NCBI GenBank assembly: GCA_033439685.1
Contig: JAUEDM010000008.1
Span: forward strand, 806,001 to 870,000
DNA: 64,000 bases
Origin: Apodospora peruviana
Taxonomy: Eukaryota > Ascomycota > Sordariomycetes > Sordariales > Lasiosphaeriaceae
Reading direction: 5' to 3'
The position numbers and the translations under genes are program-made. Below, piece after piece: positions 1 to 9,762 of the stretch. Positions within the stretch are counted from its first letter, which is position 1, and the number at the start of each line of letters is the position of its first letter. Under the pieces are notes generated by a model that was given only the letters and a program-made list of their open reading frames with translations, searched no databases and had not been told where the DNA came from.

Positions 1-979
1 GATTACTGATCGCAACAAGTTGAACGTGTGCAAAAAGTCCTCGCTGTGATGAGGTTTGGGTACTCGTGATGTTGAAGTTGGGTTTTGGGAGACAATGATG
101 GTGCTGTGTTGTGGGTGATATGCGAGAAAGTGACATGGCGTCGCGCCGGCCCAAGATTCTCGAAAATTCCCCCGCCAAAACGCGGGCAGTCGTGCTTACA
201 TAATACCCGCTGTCACGCTGCCTGTTGCCAAGCGTTTGTCGGGCTGCAGGCATCCCATTGGCACGAGCGAGCCTTGTCAGCATGGTACGGGGCACGCGGG
301 GCCCAGACCCTGAGGCTCAAAGCCTGAGCTTAAACGTTCAAGTTCCTCGACCACCATCACAGACTCAGCATGCGTTCCTCTTACACATGTATGTATACAG
401 TCGATGAACAGCGCGACGAACCTAAGTTCTGATTATATCATTGGTTGCTCACTTTTAAACACTGCTCATAATAATGAAAAGCATGTCATATTTGGGGATT
501 TTTCGAACGCTGTGCAAGAGAACGGGGGTTGTTCACACCGTGAAAAACCATGCGGACAGAACGCCATGATCATGTCTATTTGCTTACGAGAAAGAAATGA
601 AACTTCAATCCTTTGCTGCAAACCCAAAAAAAAATCCCTTAAACTTTTACAAGCGGTCAAATCGTAGTAACGTCAAATTGATATTCCCGCAGCCGCTCGC
701 GATGTGGCCGACCGACCCGGCGACCATGCTCCACTCAACTCACTTCGCCGACATACGGATCCTTCACGTGAGCTCATGGCCTAGGTATTCGGATGTGGAT
801 GAGATGCAAGCAGCAAAATATATATTCAAACTAGGCATGGATCGAGGACGTCGAGCTGGGCGCCGCCGCGTCGGCAGATGGTGCTTGCTGTTTTGTTGAA
901 AGCAGCAGAGAAGAGTTCAACTGTGGTGGAGATCAAGCAACCTGAATCCAAAACACTGGCATATGAACCCAAAAGGAGC
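1..979. other. intergenic, no gene seen
   Basis: I see no convincing gene. The open frames are short, overlap on both strands and resemble no protein I know. The right end carries the Pol III terminator of the tRNA. Confidence 0.5.
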
Positions 980-983
980 AAAA
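980..983 (-). terminator. Pol III T-run terminator of tRNA-Thr
   Basis: Reading the minus strand past the tRNA 3' end, a TTTT run (AAAA on the plus strand) lies about 12 nt downstream, as expected for RNA polymerase III termination. Confidence 0.6.
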
Positions 984-995
984 GAGTAATTATCT

Positions 996-1067
996 TGCCC
1001 CCACACAGGATTGAACTATGGACCTCAGCATTACAAGTGCTGCGCTCTACCACTGAGCTATAAGGGC
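996..1067 (-). tRNA. tRNA-Thr (anticodon TGT)
   Basis: The minus strand folds into a complete 72-nt cloverleaf with no intron. The acceptor stem GCCCTTA pairs with TGGGGGC using two G-U pairs. The D arm contains TAGCTCAGTGGTAGAGC. The anticodon stem CAGCA/TGCTG encloses the loop CTTGTAA, giving anticodon TGT for ACA codons. The T arm CATAG/CTGTG encloses TTCAATC. The discriminator base is A. The D-arm and T-arm segments double as the internal A and B boxes of the Pol III promoter. Confidence 0.95.
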
Positions 1068-1915
1068 CTCTGTATCTTTATTTTGTGATAATGTCGTTAT
1101 CACACCGAGATCGTAGGTGTCAATATGCGTGCGGTGTTAATCGTGTTGTTGATTACTGAGTGACCATAACTCTTCTAGCAAAGCTCGGCTCAAGCGATGT
1201 CCCCGGCAGTTACTGTTCCACGCCCTGTTCCACGCCGGACCTGATTCTATAAGTGAATCATCATGAGCGGTGACGAATGGCTTGTTCATACGGTGAACTC
1301 GTTGACAACAGTCCCATATTGAGGTTCATAGCAGTGTTCTGTTATATCACATCAAATATACGGCTTTTCTGACCTTGTATCCAAGCCATCCAGACAGCAT
1401 CTTTCATAGCGCTATAGCTGACATCCCTCTGCCAGAAGACACCAACCAGCTCAGTCTGCCAGAAAGGGCACCCAGCACCGTTTTTCGCAGACCCGTTGCA
1501 GCGACTTCTTCGATATCCAAGAGCCGGAGAAGAGGTCTGGCTCCATGGTTGAGCACGCATCTACAATCGCCGCAGACTTCGCCTCCAGCTGATGTTGAGC
1601 CTTCGGATCCCAAACTTGCAACACATGTCCCCCCCCGTATATCTTCCAGGCGCACAATCGCGGTGCCTCGGGCCCTCAACCGACTGGCGACTAATCGTTG
1701 AACTATCGGCTCGGCTCTGGGTCACCACCGGTGCTTTATCCTGGAATGGGTGTGTGCCGGGCGTCTGCTGGGAATGACATCGAGAACACGGGTACAGCGT
1801 GAGGACAAATCCTCTCGGGCCCGCAATATATCCACAACAGGTCTGCCCAAGTACTCGTGGCCAACCACATGATGTTGTATACACATGGGCTACCATATAT
1901 GCATCCTGTGCACAC
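1068..1915. other. intergenic, no gene seen
   Basis: This 0.85-kb stretch lies between the tRNA and the 3' end of PSF3. Open frames occur on both strands but none has recognisable protein features. The right end is probably the PSF3 3' untranslated region. Confidence 0.4.
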
Positions 1916-2586
1916 TCATCTCTTCTTGACACTATCCATCCACTCCTTGCCGGCCTTGCTTCCGTCATGCGCCTTGCGGAACAACTTCCTCTCCCACTCG
2001 TCCAGCCCCCGGAGAAACTCTTCGCCAGCACCACCAACGCCGAGGTTACTCGCCTCCTCGGCCGGGCCACCTTTGGATCCCGTCGTTCCACCGACCTTTC
2101 GCGCGTGCAGTGCGATCTCGGCGGCGCGCGTGACAAAGGTCTTGCGGAGAACGCTGCCCAGCTCTTGCTCTTCGGACAGATCCATCATGTGCGTGGCCAG
2201 CCCGTAAAAGTGCGGACTCTGGTCGCGGAGCGGTACCGCGCGCGGGTCGGCCTTGAGCGCCTGCACGACATCGTTCCCGACCGCCGCCGGGAGCTCGAAC
2301 GAGACGAACGATTTGTCTTGGTCGATGTCGTCGCCCAAGTTGGCGATGGCGAGCATTTCTGCGAGCCAGAGAGGAAGCGCGATTTTGGTGCCGGACTTGA
2401 GGGCTTGCCCGGGGTTGTTGTCGAGGTAGCCGAGGTCGGGGATGTCGAGCTGGAATGTGCAGGGTATTTTCTGCCGGAGGAAGCAAGAGTGTCAGTCCAT
2501 TCAAACTTTGTTGGGGTATCAATGCGGAGGGGATAAGTACATACTTCAGCATCCGTGAGGATGGAGTCAATGTCGTAGTAGGACAT
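1916..2586 (-). CDS. psf3: GINS complex subunit Psf3
   Basis: Two exons, 2545-2586 and 1916-2470, are separated by a 74-nt intron (GTATGT...GGCAG). The 198-residue product begins MSYYDIDSILTDAE and continues with the PxLxLPxWLAEML-type segment typical of Psf3; both length and N-terminus fit the family. Psf3 is one of four GINS subunits (Sld5, Psf1-3) that join Cdc45 and Mcm2-7 in the CMG replicative helicase in the nucleus, and it has no catalytic residues of its own. Without splicing, the first 14 residues would be lost. The gene is head-to-head with SOD2, with 394 bp between the two start codons. The identification is from memory of the family. Confidence 0.9.
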
Positions 2587-2980
2587 CTTGACGGCGAGTG
2601 ACTGTTGTCCTCTTGATCCGGTCGTGACTGTCAACGACTCCCGCGTTCAAAACGGACGCGCTTTGGCGGGGAAGAAGCAAAATACAGGGGCTCTCAAAAC
2701 CTGACAGGAATTGGTGGGCTGTGCGCGGGGATTCCAGCCACAAAGAGCCACAAATCCCGCGTGCTGAGCTCTTCCAAAAACGGGGATTGTGGGGCAAGTC
2801 CCTATGACGAAAGCGAAGCCCCGGGTGCCCGGCAGCCGATAGCTCCAATCTTCGATGAAATCGAATACCGAGGAAACAGGTTTGCTTCTAATCTACCATT
2901 CAACAGCAAACATCTGATAAATATTTGGCATCTATCAGACACGAACACATCCAATTGATTTGAAACCGAATTCCAACATC
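2587..2980. promoter_or_regulatory. bidirectional promoter psf3/sod2
   Basis: The 394 bp between the start codons of two divergent genes must hold both promoters and 5' leaders. I see no clear TATA box or other motif I would name. Confidence 0.45.
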
Positions 2981-3828
2981 ATGTCTTCTGCTCTACTTCG
3001 CACAACTCCGGCCCTTCGAGGAGCTCTACGGGCTGGTCAAGCTTCCGCTGCCGTTAGCACGAGCTTCGTGCGCGGCAAGGCAACGCTCCCCGACCTGCAG
3101 TGTAAGTCAATTATTGCCTCTTTCTAAGCTTACTTTGTAGCAGATTATTGACACATGCCTATGCCACGCAGACGACTATGGCGCGCTCGAACCGCACATC
3201 TCGGGCAAGATCATGGAGCTCCACCACAAGAAGCACCACCAGACCTACGTGACAGGCCTCAACACCGCGCTCCAAACGATCGCCGAGGCCGAGAGCAAGG
3301 GCGACGCCGCCAAGGCCGCCTCGGTCGCCCCTCTCCTGAACTTCCACGGCGGCGGACACATCAACCACACTTTGTTCTGGGAGAACCTTGCGCCGGCCAG
3401 CCGGGAAGGCGGCGGCGAGCCCGACGGAGCCCTCAAGGTTCGTTCGATCCGATTACTTGTTGGCACAGATTATTATGGATGGGCTAGTGCAGATTCTAAA
3501 TCACTCTCGATAATAAACACAGAAAGCGATTAGCCAGGACTTTGGGTCTTTCGATACCTTCCGGAAGCAGATGAACGCGGCCCTTGCCGGCATCCAGGGG
3601 AGCGGTTGGGCATGGCTGGTCAAGGACAAGCAGAGCGGCAACCTCGGGTTGGTGACCCGCGCGAACCAGGACCCGGTCACCGGCAACTACGCTCCCCTCC
3701 TGGGCATCGACGCTTGGGAGCACGCTTACTACCTCCAGTACGAGAACCGCAAGGCCGAGTACTTTGAGGCTATCTGGAACGTTATCAACTGGAAGACAGT
3801 CGCTTCGCGGTTCGAGAAGTCGGCTTAG
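2981..3828 (+). CDS. sod2: mitochondrial Mn-superoxide dismutase
   Basis: Three exons (2981-3101, 3172-3437, 3523-3828) encode 230 residues. Superoxide dismutase converts superoxide to hydrogen peroxide and oxygen in the mitochondrial matrix. The first ~33 residues are rich in Ala, Arg and Ser without acidic residues, as in a mitochondrial presequence. The metal ligands are visible: His in MELHHKKHHQTYV, His in GGGHINHTLFW, and Asp and His in GIDAWEHAYYLQY. The NQDP segment supplies the second-sphere Gln of Mn-type enzymes. Introns begin GTAAGT and GTTCGT. The first splits the Tyr codon that starts the conserved YDYGALEPHISGKIM block, confirming the junction. Confidence 0.96.
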
Positions 3829-4280
3829 GCTTGCTTGCTAGAAGTCGCGGCTTTATAAGCTGGAAGCTGTTTTATATCTCTCCGGTTGTCTTGATGGCTG
3901 GGTGTGTAATGTCTGTATGTTTAGGAACGGTGATAAGCAGATCAAATCTGCTTCCTACTAACCATTGCTTTTGGCAAGATTTAGTGGTAATCTACTACAA
4001 TTTCATATTACCTGGGTGACGCTGCCTTATTAGTGTTGGCTTTTGTCACTTTGGACTCGTTGCAGCCGCTAAGAGACGCGGCCTCAGGTCCTCTCCAAAA
4101 GGTGTTGCAGGCTGCAGATTGAAGCCTGCGCCACTCTCAACACCGGCGGTACTTCACGATCTTTCACTGCCTTATTACATTTGGTGCCTAACATCCCCAA
4201 AACCGACATCTCATATTACATTAACTTTTTTATCATTCACCAAATGATTGTTGCTGGATAAAACTGTTAGAAATGACACT
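3829..4280. other. intergenic between sod2 and NACHT gene
   Basis: This 452-bp stretch contains the sod2 3' region and the promoter of the STAND gene. No further gene is visible. Confidence 0.4.
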
Positions 4281-6812
4281 ATGGCAGACCCCCTTAGTCT
4301 TACGGCCAGCATCATTGCTGTAGTCGAGGTCGCCGGCAGGATCGCGAGTATCTGCAAGCAGTTCATTGAAGGAGTGGAGGATTGTCCGAAGGATCTACGT
4401 ATGATTCTCATCGAGACCTCGAGCACCAAGGCGATATTCGACAATCTGGCCTTTCTTCACGAACATGACCCGCAGTCGGCTTTGTTTCTGGCCAAACTAG
4501 ACGGCGCCAACGGTCCGGTGGCAGGATGCAGGGCCACGATCACAGAACTTGAGAAGCTCTTGCCGTCGGAGTATCTTGTTGAGTCCAACAATGGTGGCTC
4601 GAAGAAAGCGATGACGACCAGAAAGAAAGTGAGCGATGCGTTGACTGTTCTGGCTTGGCCGCTGAAGCAGACAAAAGCCAAGGACCTGCTGGTTCGTCTG
4701 GGTCAGTACAAAACGACGATTAATACGGCGCTGTCTGTGGATACATGGCAAGATGTGAAGGAGACCAAGCGGACGGTAAATCAAGTCTATCAAACAGTTA
4801 CAGGTGCGTATTCTCGAAAAGGGTTTTGTATTGATTTACTAGGTAGGCTAACGGAGTGGTGGTCAGAAACCCAAAGACAACAGGTCTGCGAATGGCTGCA
4901 TCAGACGAATCCGTCGTCACTTCATAACGACGCATGCGATCTATACGAGCCAGGGACATGCGACTGGGTCTTGCGGATGCCAGAATGGAAAGACTGGATT
5001 GATCTTCAAAGCCGTTGTCTCTGGATCCATGGCATCCCGGGGTGTGGCAAGACGGTCCTAGCAGCACATCTAATCCGGACGGTCGCCGACCTGTGTACCG
5101 CCGATGGCCAGAGTAAGTTATCGCTGAGCCATCACGGGCGCCGATGTGCGGTTCTGTACTACTACTGCCACCATTCGCACAACAGCGACGAGATGCTGCC
5201 GTTTCTGCGCTGGGTCGTCGGCCAGCTGATCATCAAGGCGGAGGGGAAGCTCCCGGTCGAGATCTACGACGCGTACAAGAAGGCATGGCAACCGACCCAA
5301 GCCGAGCTTCTGGCCGCACTGACGGCGGTCCTGGAGCCATTCGACACGGTCTTTGTGGTGATTGATGCCCTCGACGAAAGCAAGCCCATGGACAAGCTCC
5401 TCGATCTCATCCATACTTTGGCGACAGGCGAAGACCGATTCGCCAAAGTCCAGCTGCTCGCCACGAGCCGCGATTACGTCGGGATCAGGGGGACCATGAG
5501 TAGCATCGGCCCGCAGCGGTGCGTCCACGTGTCGATGGCCAACAGGCACGTCGAGGAGGACATCAAGACCTACGTCGGCAGCCGGATCCGCTCTAACAAG
5601 CGGTTCCGCTCCTGGCCGCCGGACGTCCGCGACCAGGTCGAGTTTGAGCTTTCTAGAGGTGCCAACGGCATGTTTCGGTGGGCCGCCTGCCAGCTGGACA
5701 TCCTGCAGCGCCTCAGTGGGAAGCAGAAGGTTCTCAAGGCGCTCGAACAGCTGCCCGCCACCCTGGACGAGACGTACCACCGCATCTTTGGGCTGGTGGA
5801 CCGGGAGGACTGGCCGCTGCTGAGGCATGTTTTGCGGATGATTGTGTTTCATAACTGGCTTTATGGCCAGTGGGATAGCACGAGGCTTACGGCTGCACTT
5901 ATTCTTGATTCTTATCGCCCGTTTCGGAAGTTTCTTAGGATCGGTGGAGACAGCGCTGTCGGTGCGGATTCTGGTGATGAGGAGGACGACGTCGACGATG
6001 ACCATTTTTATTCGATCGACTCGCTGCGCGAAATATGCGGTTGCCTGGTTACGTTCGAGCGAGACGATTGGATGGAAAAAGATATTGCGATCCTGGCACA
6101 CTACACCGTCCGCGAGTTTCTCGAGTCAGACCGCATCTTCGGGAGCCCGGCGGCCTACTTCTCGCTCCACCCAGACAAATACTCGCTCAACCACTTGGCG
6201 CGAGTTGTATTTCGAAATGCACTCTCCGCACAGATTGAAGCCGGTCGGGCGCTCTGCGGTCAAGAGCCTGACAACGAAAAACTAGACGAGAATCCTTACG
6301 TGCTCGCCCAGCTGGATTGCGAGACATACTGCGCTTTTTCTGCCTCGTCGATACTTTACGATCACGAAGGTTTTATTTGCGCCGATGAGAACTTGATCCA
6401 GCTCGTATTTAGTTTTTTGGATCCTTCATCTCATAACTTTGAGTTCCGATGCGCCCTCATGGGGCGGCTCGTCGCGAGGAGGTGGCAGATGTTTCGAGAC
6501 TCGAAGCACGCTGACGTACAGCGTTACTGGGATTTGGTTTGGATGGATGTACAGCGGACATCGGGGCCGCAGCGCGACGTACAGCTCCTGGTGGTTCTAT
6601 CGTGGTGTCGGTTTTACGATCTGGCCGACAAGTTGGGGAAGAGCAGGAAACTGGACCCCCAATCATTGCTGGATGTCCAGCTGTCTCTAACCGTGACAAT
6701 GTTCGAGGGCTTTGGAAAAGAGTCGACCTTTCATTTCAAAGGAAATGGAGATGCGTTTCTCCTGAAACTCAAGGGTTTGCGTGCCTTCCCCCACATGCCG
6801 AGGTTGTACTGA
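4281..6812 (+). CDS. NACHT-domain STAND (NLR-like) protein
   Basis: STAND proteins are nucleotide-switched receptors; in fungi they act in heterokaryon incompatibility and programmed cell death. I chose the ATG at 4281 because MADPLSLTASIIAVVEVAGR is the usual start of the fungal STAND N-terminal domain; an in-frame ATG at 4248 adds 11 atypical residues. A 63-nt in-frame segment (4804-4866: GTGCGT donor, GGCTAACGG branch site, GGTCAG acceptor) is probably an intron, giving 822 residues instead of 843. The Walker A GIPGCGKT is encoded at 5031-5054 and the Walker B VFVVIDALDES near 5349-5381. An acidic linker lies at about 5970-6005. No ankyrin, WD40 or TPR repeats follow the NTPase region, so the sensor part is absent or of unknown type. 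Confidence 0.85.
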   Translation: MADPLSLTASIIAVVEVAGRIASICKQFIEGVEDCPKDLRMILIETSSTKAIFDNLAFLHEHDPQSALFLAKLDGANGPVAGCRATITELEKLLPSEYLVESNNGGSKKAMTTRKKVSDALTVLAWPLKQTKAKDLLVRLGQYKTTINTALSVDTWQDVKETKRTVNQVYQTVTGAYSRKGFCIDLLGRLTEWWSETQRQQVCEWLHQTNPSSLHNDACDLYEPGTCDWVLRMPEWKDWIDLQSRCLWIHGIPGCGKTVLAAHLIRTVADLCTADGQSKLSLSHHGRRCAVLYYYCHHSHNSDEMLPFLRWVVGQLIIKAEGKLPVEIYDAYKKAWQPTQAELLAALTAVLEPFDTVFVVIDALDESKPMDKLLDLIHTLATGEDRFAKVQLLATSRDYVGIRGTMSSIGPQRCVHVSMANRHVEEDIKTYVGSRIRSNKRFRSWPPDVRDQVEFELSRGANGMFRWAACQLDILQRLSGKQKVLKALEQLPATLDETYHRIFGLVDREDWPLLRHVLRMIVFHNWLYGQWDSTRLTAALILDSYRPFRKFLRIGGDSAVGADSGDEEDDVDDDHFYSIDSLREICGCLVTFERDDWMEKDIAILAHYTVREFLESDRIFGSPAAYFSLHPDKYSLNHLARVVFRNALSAQIEAGRALCGQEPDNEKLDENPYVLAQLDCETYCAFSASSILYDHEGFICADENLIQLVFSFLDPSSHNFEFRCALMGRLVARRWQMFRDSKHADVQRYWDLVWMDVQRTSGPQRDVQLLVVLSWCRFYDLADKLGKSRKLDPQSLLDVQLSLTVTMFEGFGKESTFHFKGNGDAFLLKLKGLRAFPHMPRLY

Positions 6813-9762
6813 AGGAGGTCGCGGTCGGGATTGGAGATTCTCATGTAGTACAAAATCGCCAGCACCGATTTACCTACGAAGTTTAGTCGTCTTGTAAGTT
6901 TTGAAACCCCATGCAGAAAAGTTTCATGTGGTTGGGATTGGAAGTTTTTGAGTATCAGCATAGTTATTTACGGAGCAGGGGTTTCCAGAAATATCCCCAA
7001 ACACCAAGTACCGGGGTCCGGACTGCCCGGTGGTACGGATCCGTAGCCTCCGCCCCGAGCCGCAGCGGCTTGTTCGGTGGGCTTCCGGCTTGACCTAATA
7101 CTTACCCATGCCTCTTACGAAACTTCATACCACCTCAACACGTGTGACGGGGGAGCTTTTTCCCGACAATGCACTCCACCTTTTGCAATTGAGGCCAGAA
7201 TAGAGAGTATTGGGCAAGCTGGTGGCCTACCTTGACGTAAAGGAAATCACCTCTATCTCGACTGCGGTATTTTTGGCGATGTTCATCAGTTGAGCGTCCG
7301 ACGCACGTGGGGAAGATTGAGGATTGTGGGTGGCGTGAGCGGCCACATGGTGTATTTTGTTGGAGAGTGACAAGTGTGTGGCTCAGAGAAAGCAAGAGAC
7401 CATCAGATGGTCGCGAACGACCGTATTAACAAATGGCAAGTAATAATTGCCATCATGTCATGTTATGGGTCTTGGGAGTCAGGGGAGCGCTGTTGACGCT
7501 GTTCATGTCAAAAACGCCAGCCAAGACCTCGGTCTCCGGTCTCCACGCGGGAGTGGCGTGTTTGCAAGTGGGTCGTCCTTGCCCTGAAAATGGATCGTAT
7601 GACAAGGACGGGAGTCAAGGGCAGAATTCCAATGCAGGTGATGTTTACCTGCAACTGGATATAGACGGGAAGATAGATTCATTTCTAAAACTTCCACTTC
7701 GACCGGTTTCCGCAACAGCTTTTGCTCATCAGTTTCAATTTCCAGCGAGTTGTGTCAACCAACAACCATCGAATTCGCATTGAATTCTCACCAAGTCTGA
7801 ACCCCACCCGACGAGCTGTTGTGCGCTAAAACCCCAGGCTCTCAACGCACGACACCCGCACACGCCGCACTACAGGGTCAGCTTGGACCAGCTGCACGCT
7901 ATCAGAACCCCGTCATCAGCGCTAAAAACGCGGGGTGATATCAGAGTGAAGTGGATCCGACCTCGAAAGCCCCACGTCAGACGACAAACTAACACAGCTT
8001 CAGACGAGGAAGGTCCAAAGGACGACAACAGGACGTGTGTCAGAGTAAAATAGAAACGGGCAACTGCATCTGTGAGTTCGGTTTTGATATCAGCAACTTG
8101 AAGGGACCCCCCAAACAACTATATCCTGCCCTAACCGATCAGATAGGAATCTTCAACCACTTGAAGCCTTCCGGTATCGATCCGTCCATTAGAGACGGAG
8201 TTTCGGAGCACCCGGCGCCCCACGCTACCCATCTTCCCGGAACAGCAGACAGCTCAGCAGCTCGCTCAACTTGGAAGTTTGCCCCCATTACACCGACATC
8301 GCGAGAAGGAGTCGCATATCACAGCGATCTTCACCGATTGCTGCAGCATCGGAACCAGAGCCGCCCTTTGCGACGAAACGAGAAGAAGCAAAGATAGTCG
8401 TGCGAGCCCCACCGTGAGTTATTTGTTCAATCAATCATTCCCTCCCGTGACTTTCTGCGTCTTTGTCGGATGGCTTTCCATAGTTGGGTACCGTTTATTG
8501 TTGAGGTTTACTGTGCTGTCTTCACCCTTCCTTCACAGCTCCCCCCAACCTATCACGTCTCGATTATTCTCGGGGGCTGCGAGGAGGCTGCTGCCTTTGT
8601 GACCTTCCTGGAAACAAGACATACAGCTATCACGCTGTAGTTCGGTGGTTGGGACGCTCACCGACTTTGCCGCCTGCATCGTCATGTGAGCGGCGACATG
8701 GGCGTTGTGGTGAAGAGCCCCGACGGGTGTCCAATAATCTGGAAGTGACCTGTGAGTCTGGAAGCTGGCCCCGCCACCAATGGCATCAGACAGCTTCCCC
8801 GAGAGTACGCGCAGGAGACTGCAGCAACCGGGGGAATCGACCAGAATCCGACCCGGGAATACTGATTCGTTGTGCTGGTGTTGTACAAGCTGTTCAGCTT
8901 CCAGTTCACGCCGAGTGCGGCGTCGGACCGGCAACCAGACTGTCAGAATCCGGAGATTGTTGGTGTTCCCGTTCAGATGACACGAGTTGACCGTTTTATT
9001 TGCACAGGTCCGACTTATTAGCCCCTCCAAGCCCTCCAAGCCCTCCGGGCTCGCGCACAAGGAAATTGTGATGCAATGAGTGGAGGATCCCGTATCGAGG
9101 GTGTCCCACACGAAGCCCCACCACGCCCACCTCCCCTCCCGGAGGAGCAGCACGAGCAGGTCCACCCGCAGCAGGACAACCCTGTCCGGCAGCAAGACCT
9201 GCAGCTACAACCTCCCCGACCTGCGTCACCGCCTCGAGCTCGAGGTCTTCTTAGTGGTCTCGACGAGCCTCTTCCTGCCCTGGACCGTCAGCACGAAGTC
9301 GGTTTGCAACGCCACCGAACCACAACCAAATTCATGACCACCACGCCGCCAGACGCCAACTCCGATCGGTCTGCCCACCAAGAGCCGTCTTCAGGGCCAG
9401 GTTCACCTCTACTTAGTTCCGTCTCATCTTCTTTTCATCCGACTATTCCTGCCTTCTCAGCACCCCGCTTTGTTCGCCAGCTTTCTTCTCCCACTCCCCT
9501 CGAGGCTGAAGCTCAAGTACAACCTCAAGCTCAAGCGCCAACCCCTTCCAGGACAAATTCTCCTTTGTCCATTCAGGCACAGCACACTCACCTTCTCCAT
9601 CAACCTCAACATCAACATCTTGCTGCCGACGAGCATACTACCCAATCCTCAGGCGACGAATCTTCGCCAGTTCCAAGCGGCCTTGCCACTCCCACACACC
9701 CCTCGCATCATACTTGGCACTGGCACAAGCCAAAGAGCCTTCGCCCATTCATCCTCGCAATC
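6813..9762. other. intergenic region and ccg-9 leader
   Basis: Nearly 3 kb without a supportable gene. Short open frames at about 7433-7783 and antisense at 8533-9195 have no recognisable features. The right part is probably promoter and 5' leader of ccg-9. The ccg-9 frame is open upstream from ATGs at 9076 and 9334 through a Pro/Gln/Ser/His-rich stretch that could be an N-terminal extension. Confidence 0.35.

Noticed and set aside
5118..6101. 327-codon minus-strand open frame
   Set aside because: Antisense to the NACHT gene, whose Walker motifs show which strand is coding.
8533..9195. 220-codon minus-strand open frame near ccg-9
   Set aside because: No domain, signal or conserved look; lies in the ccg-9 leader region.
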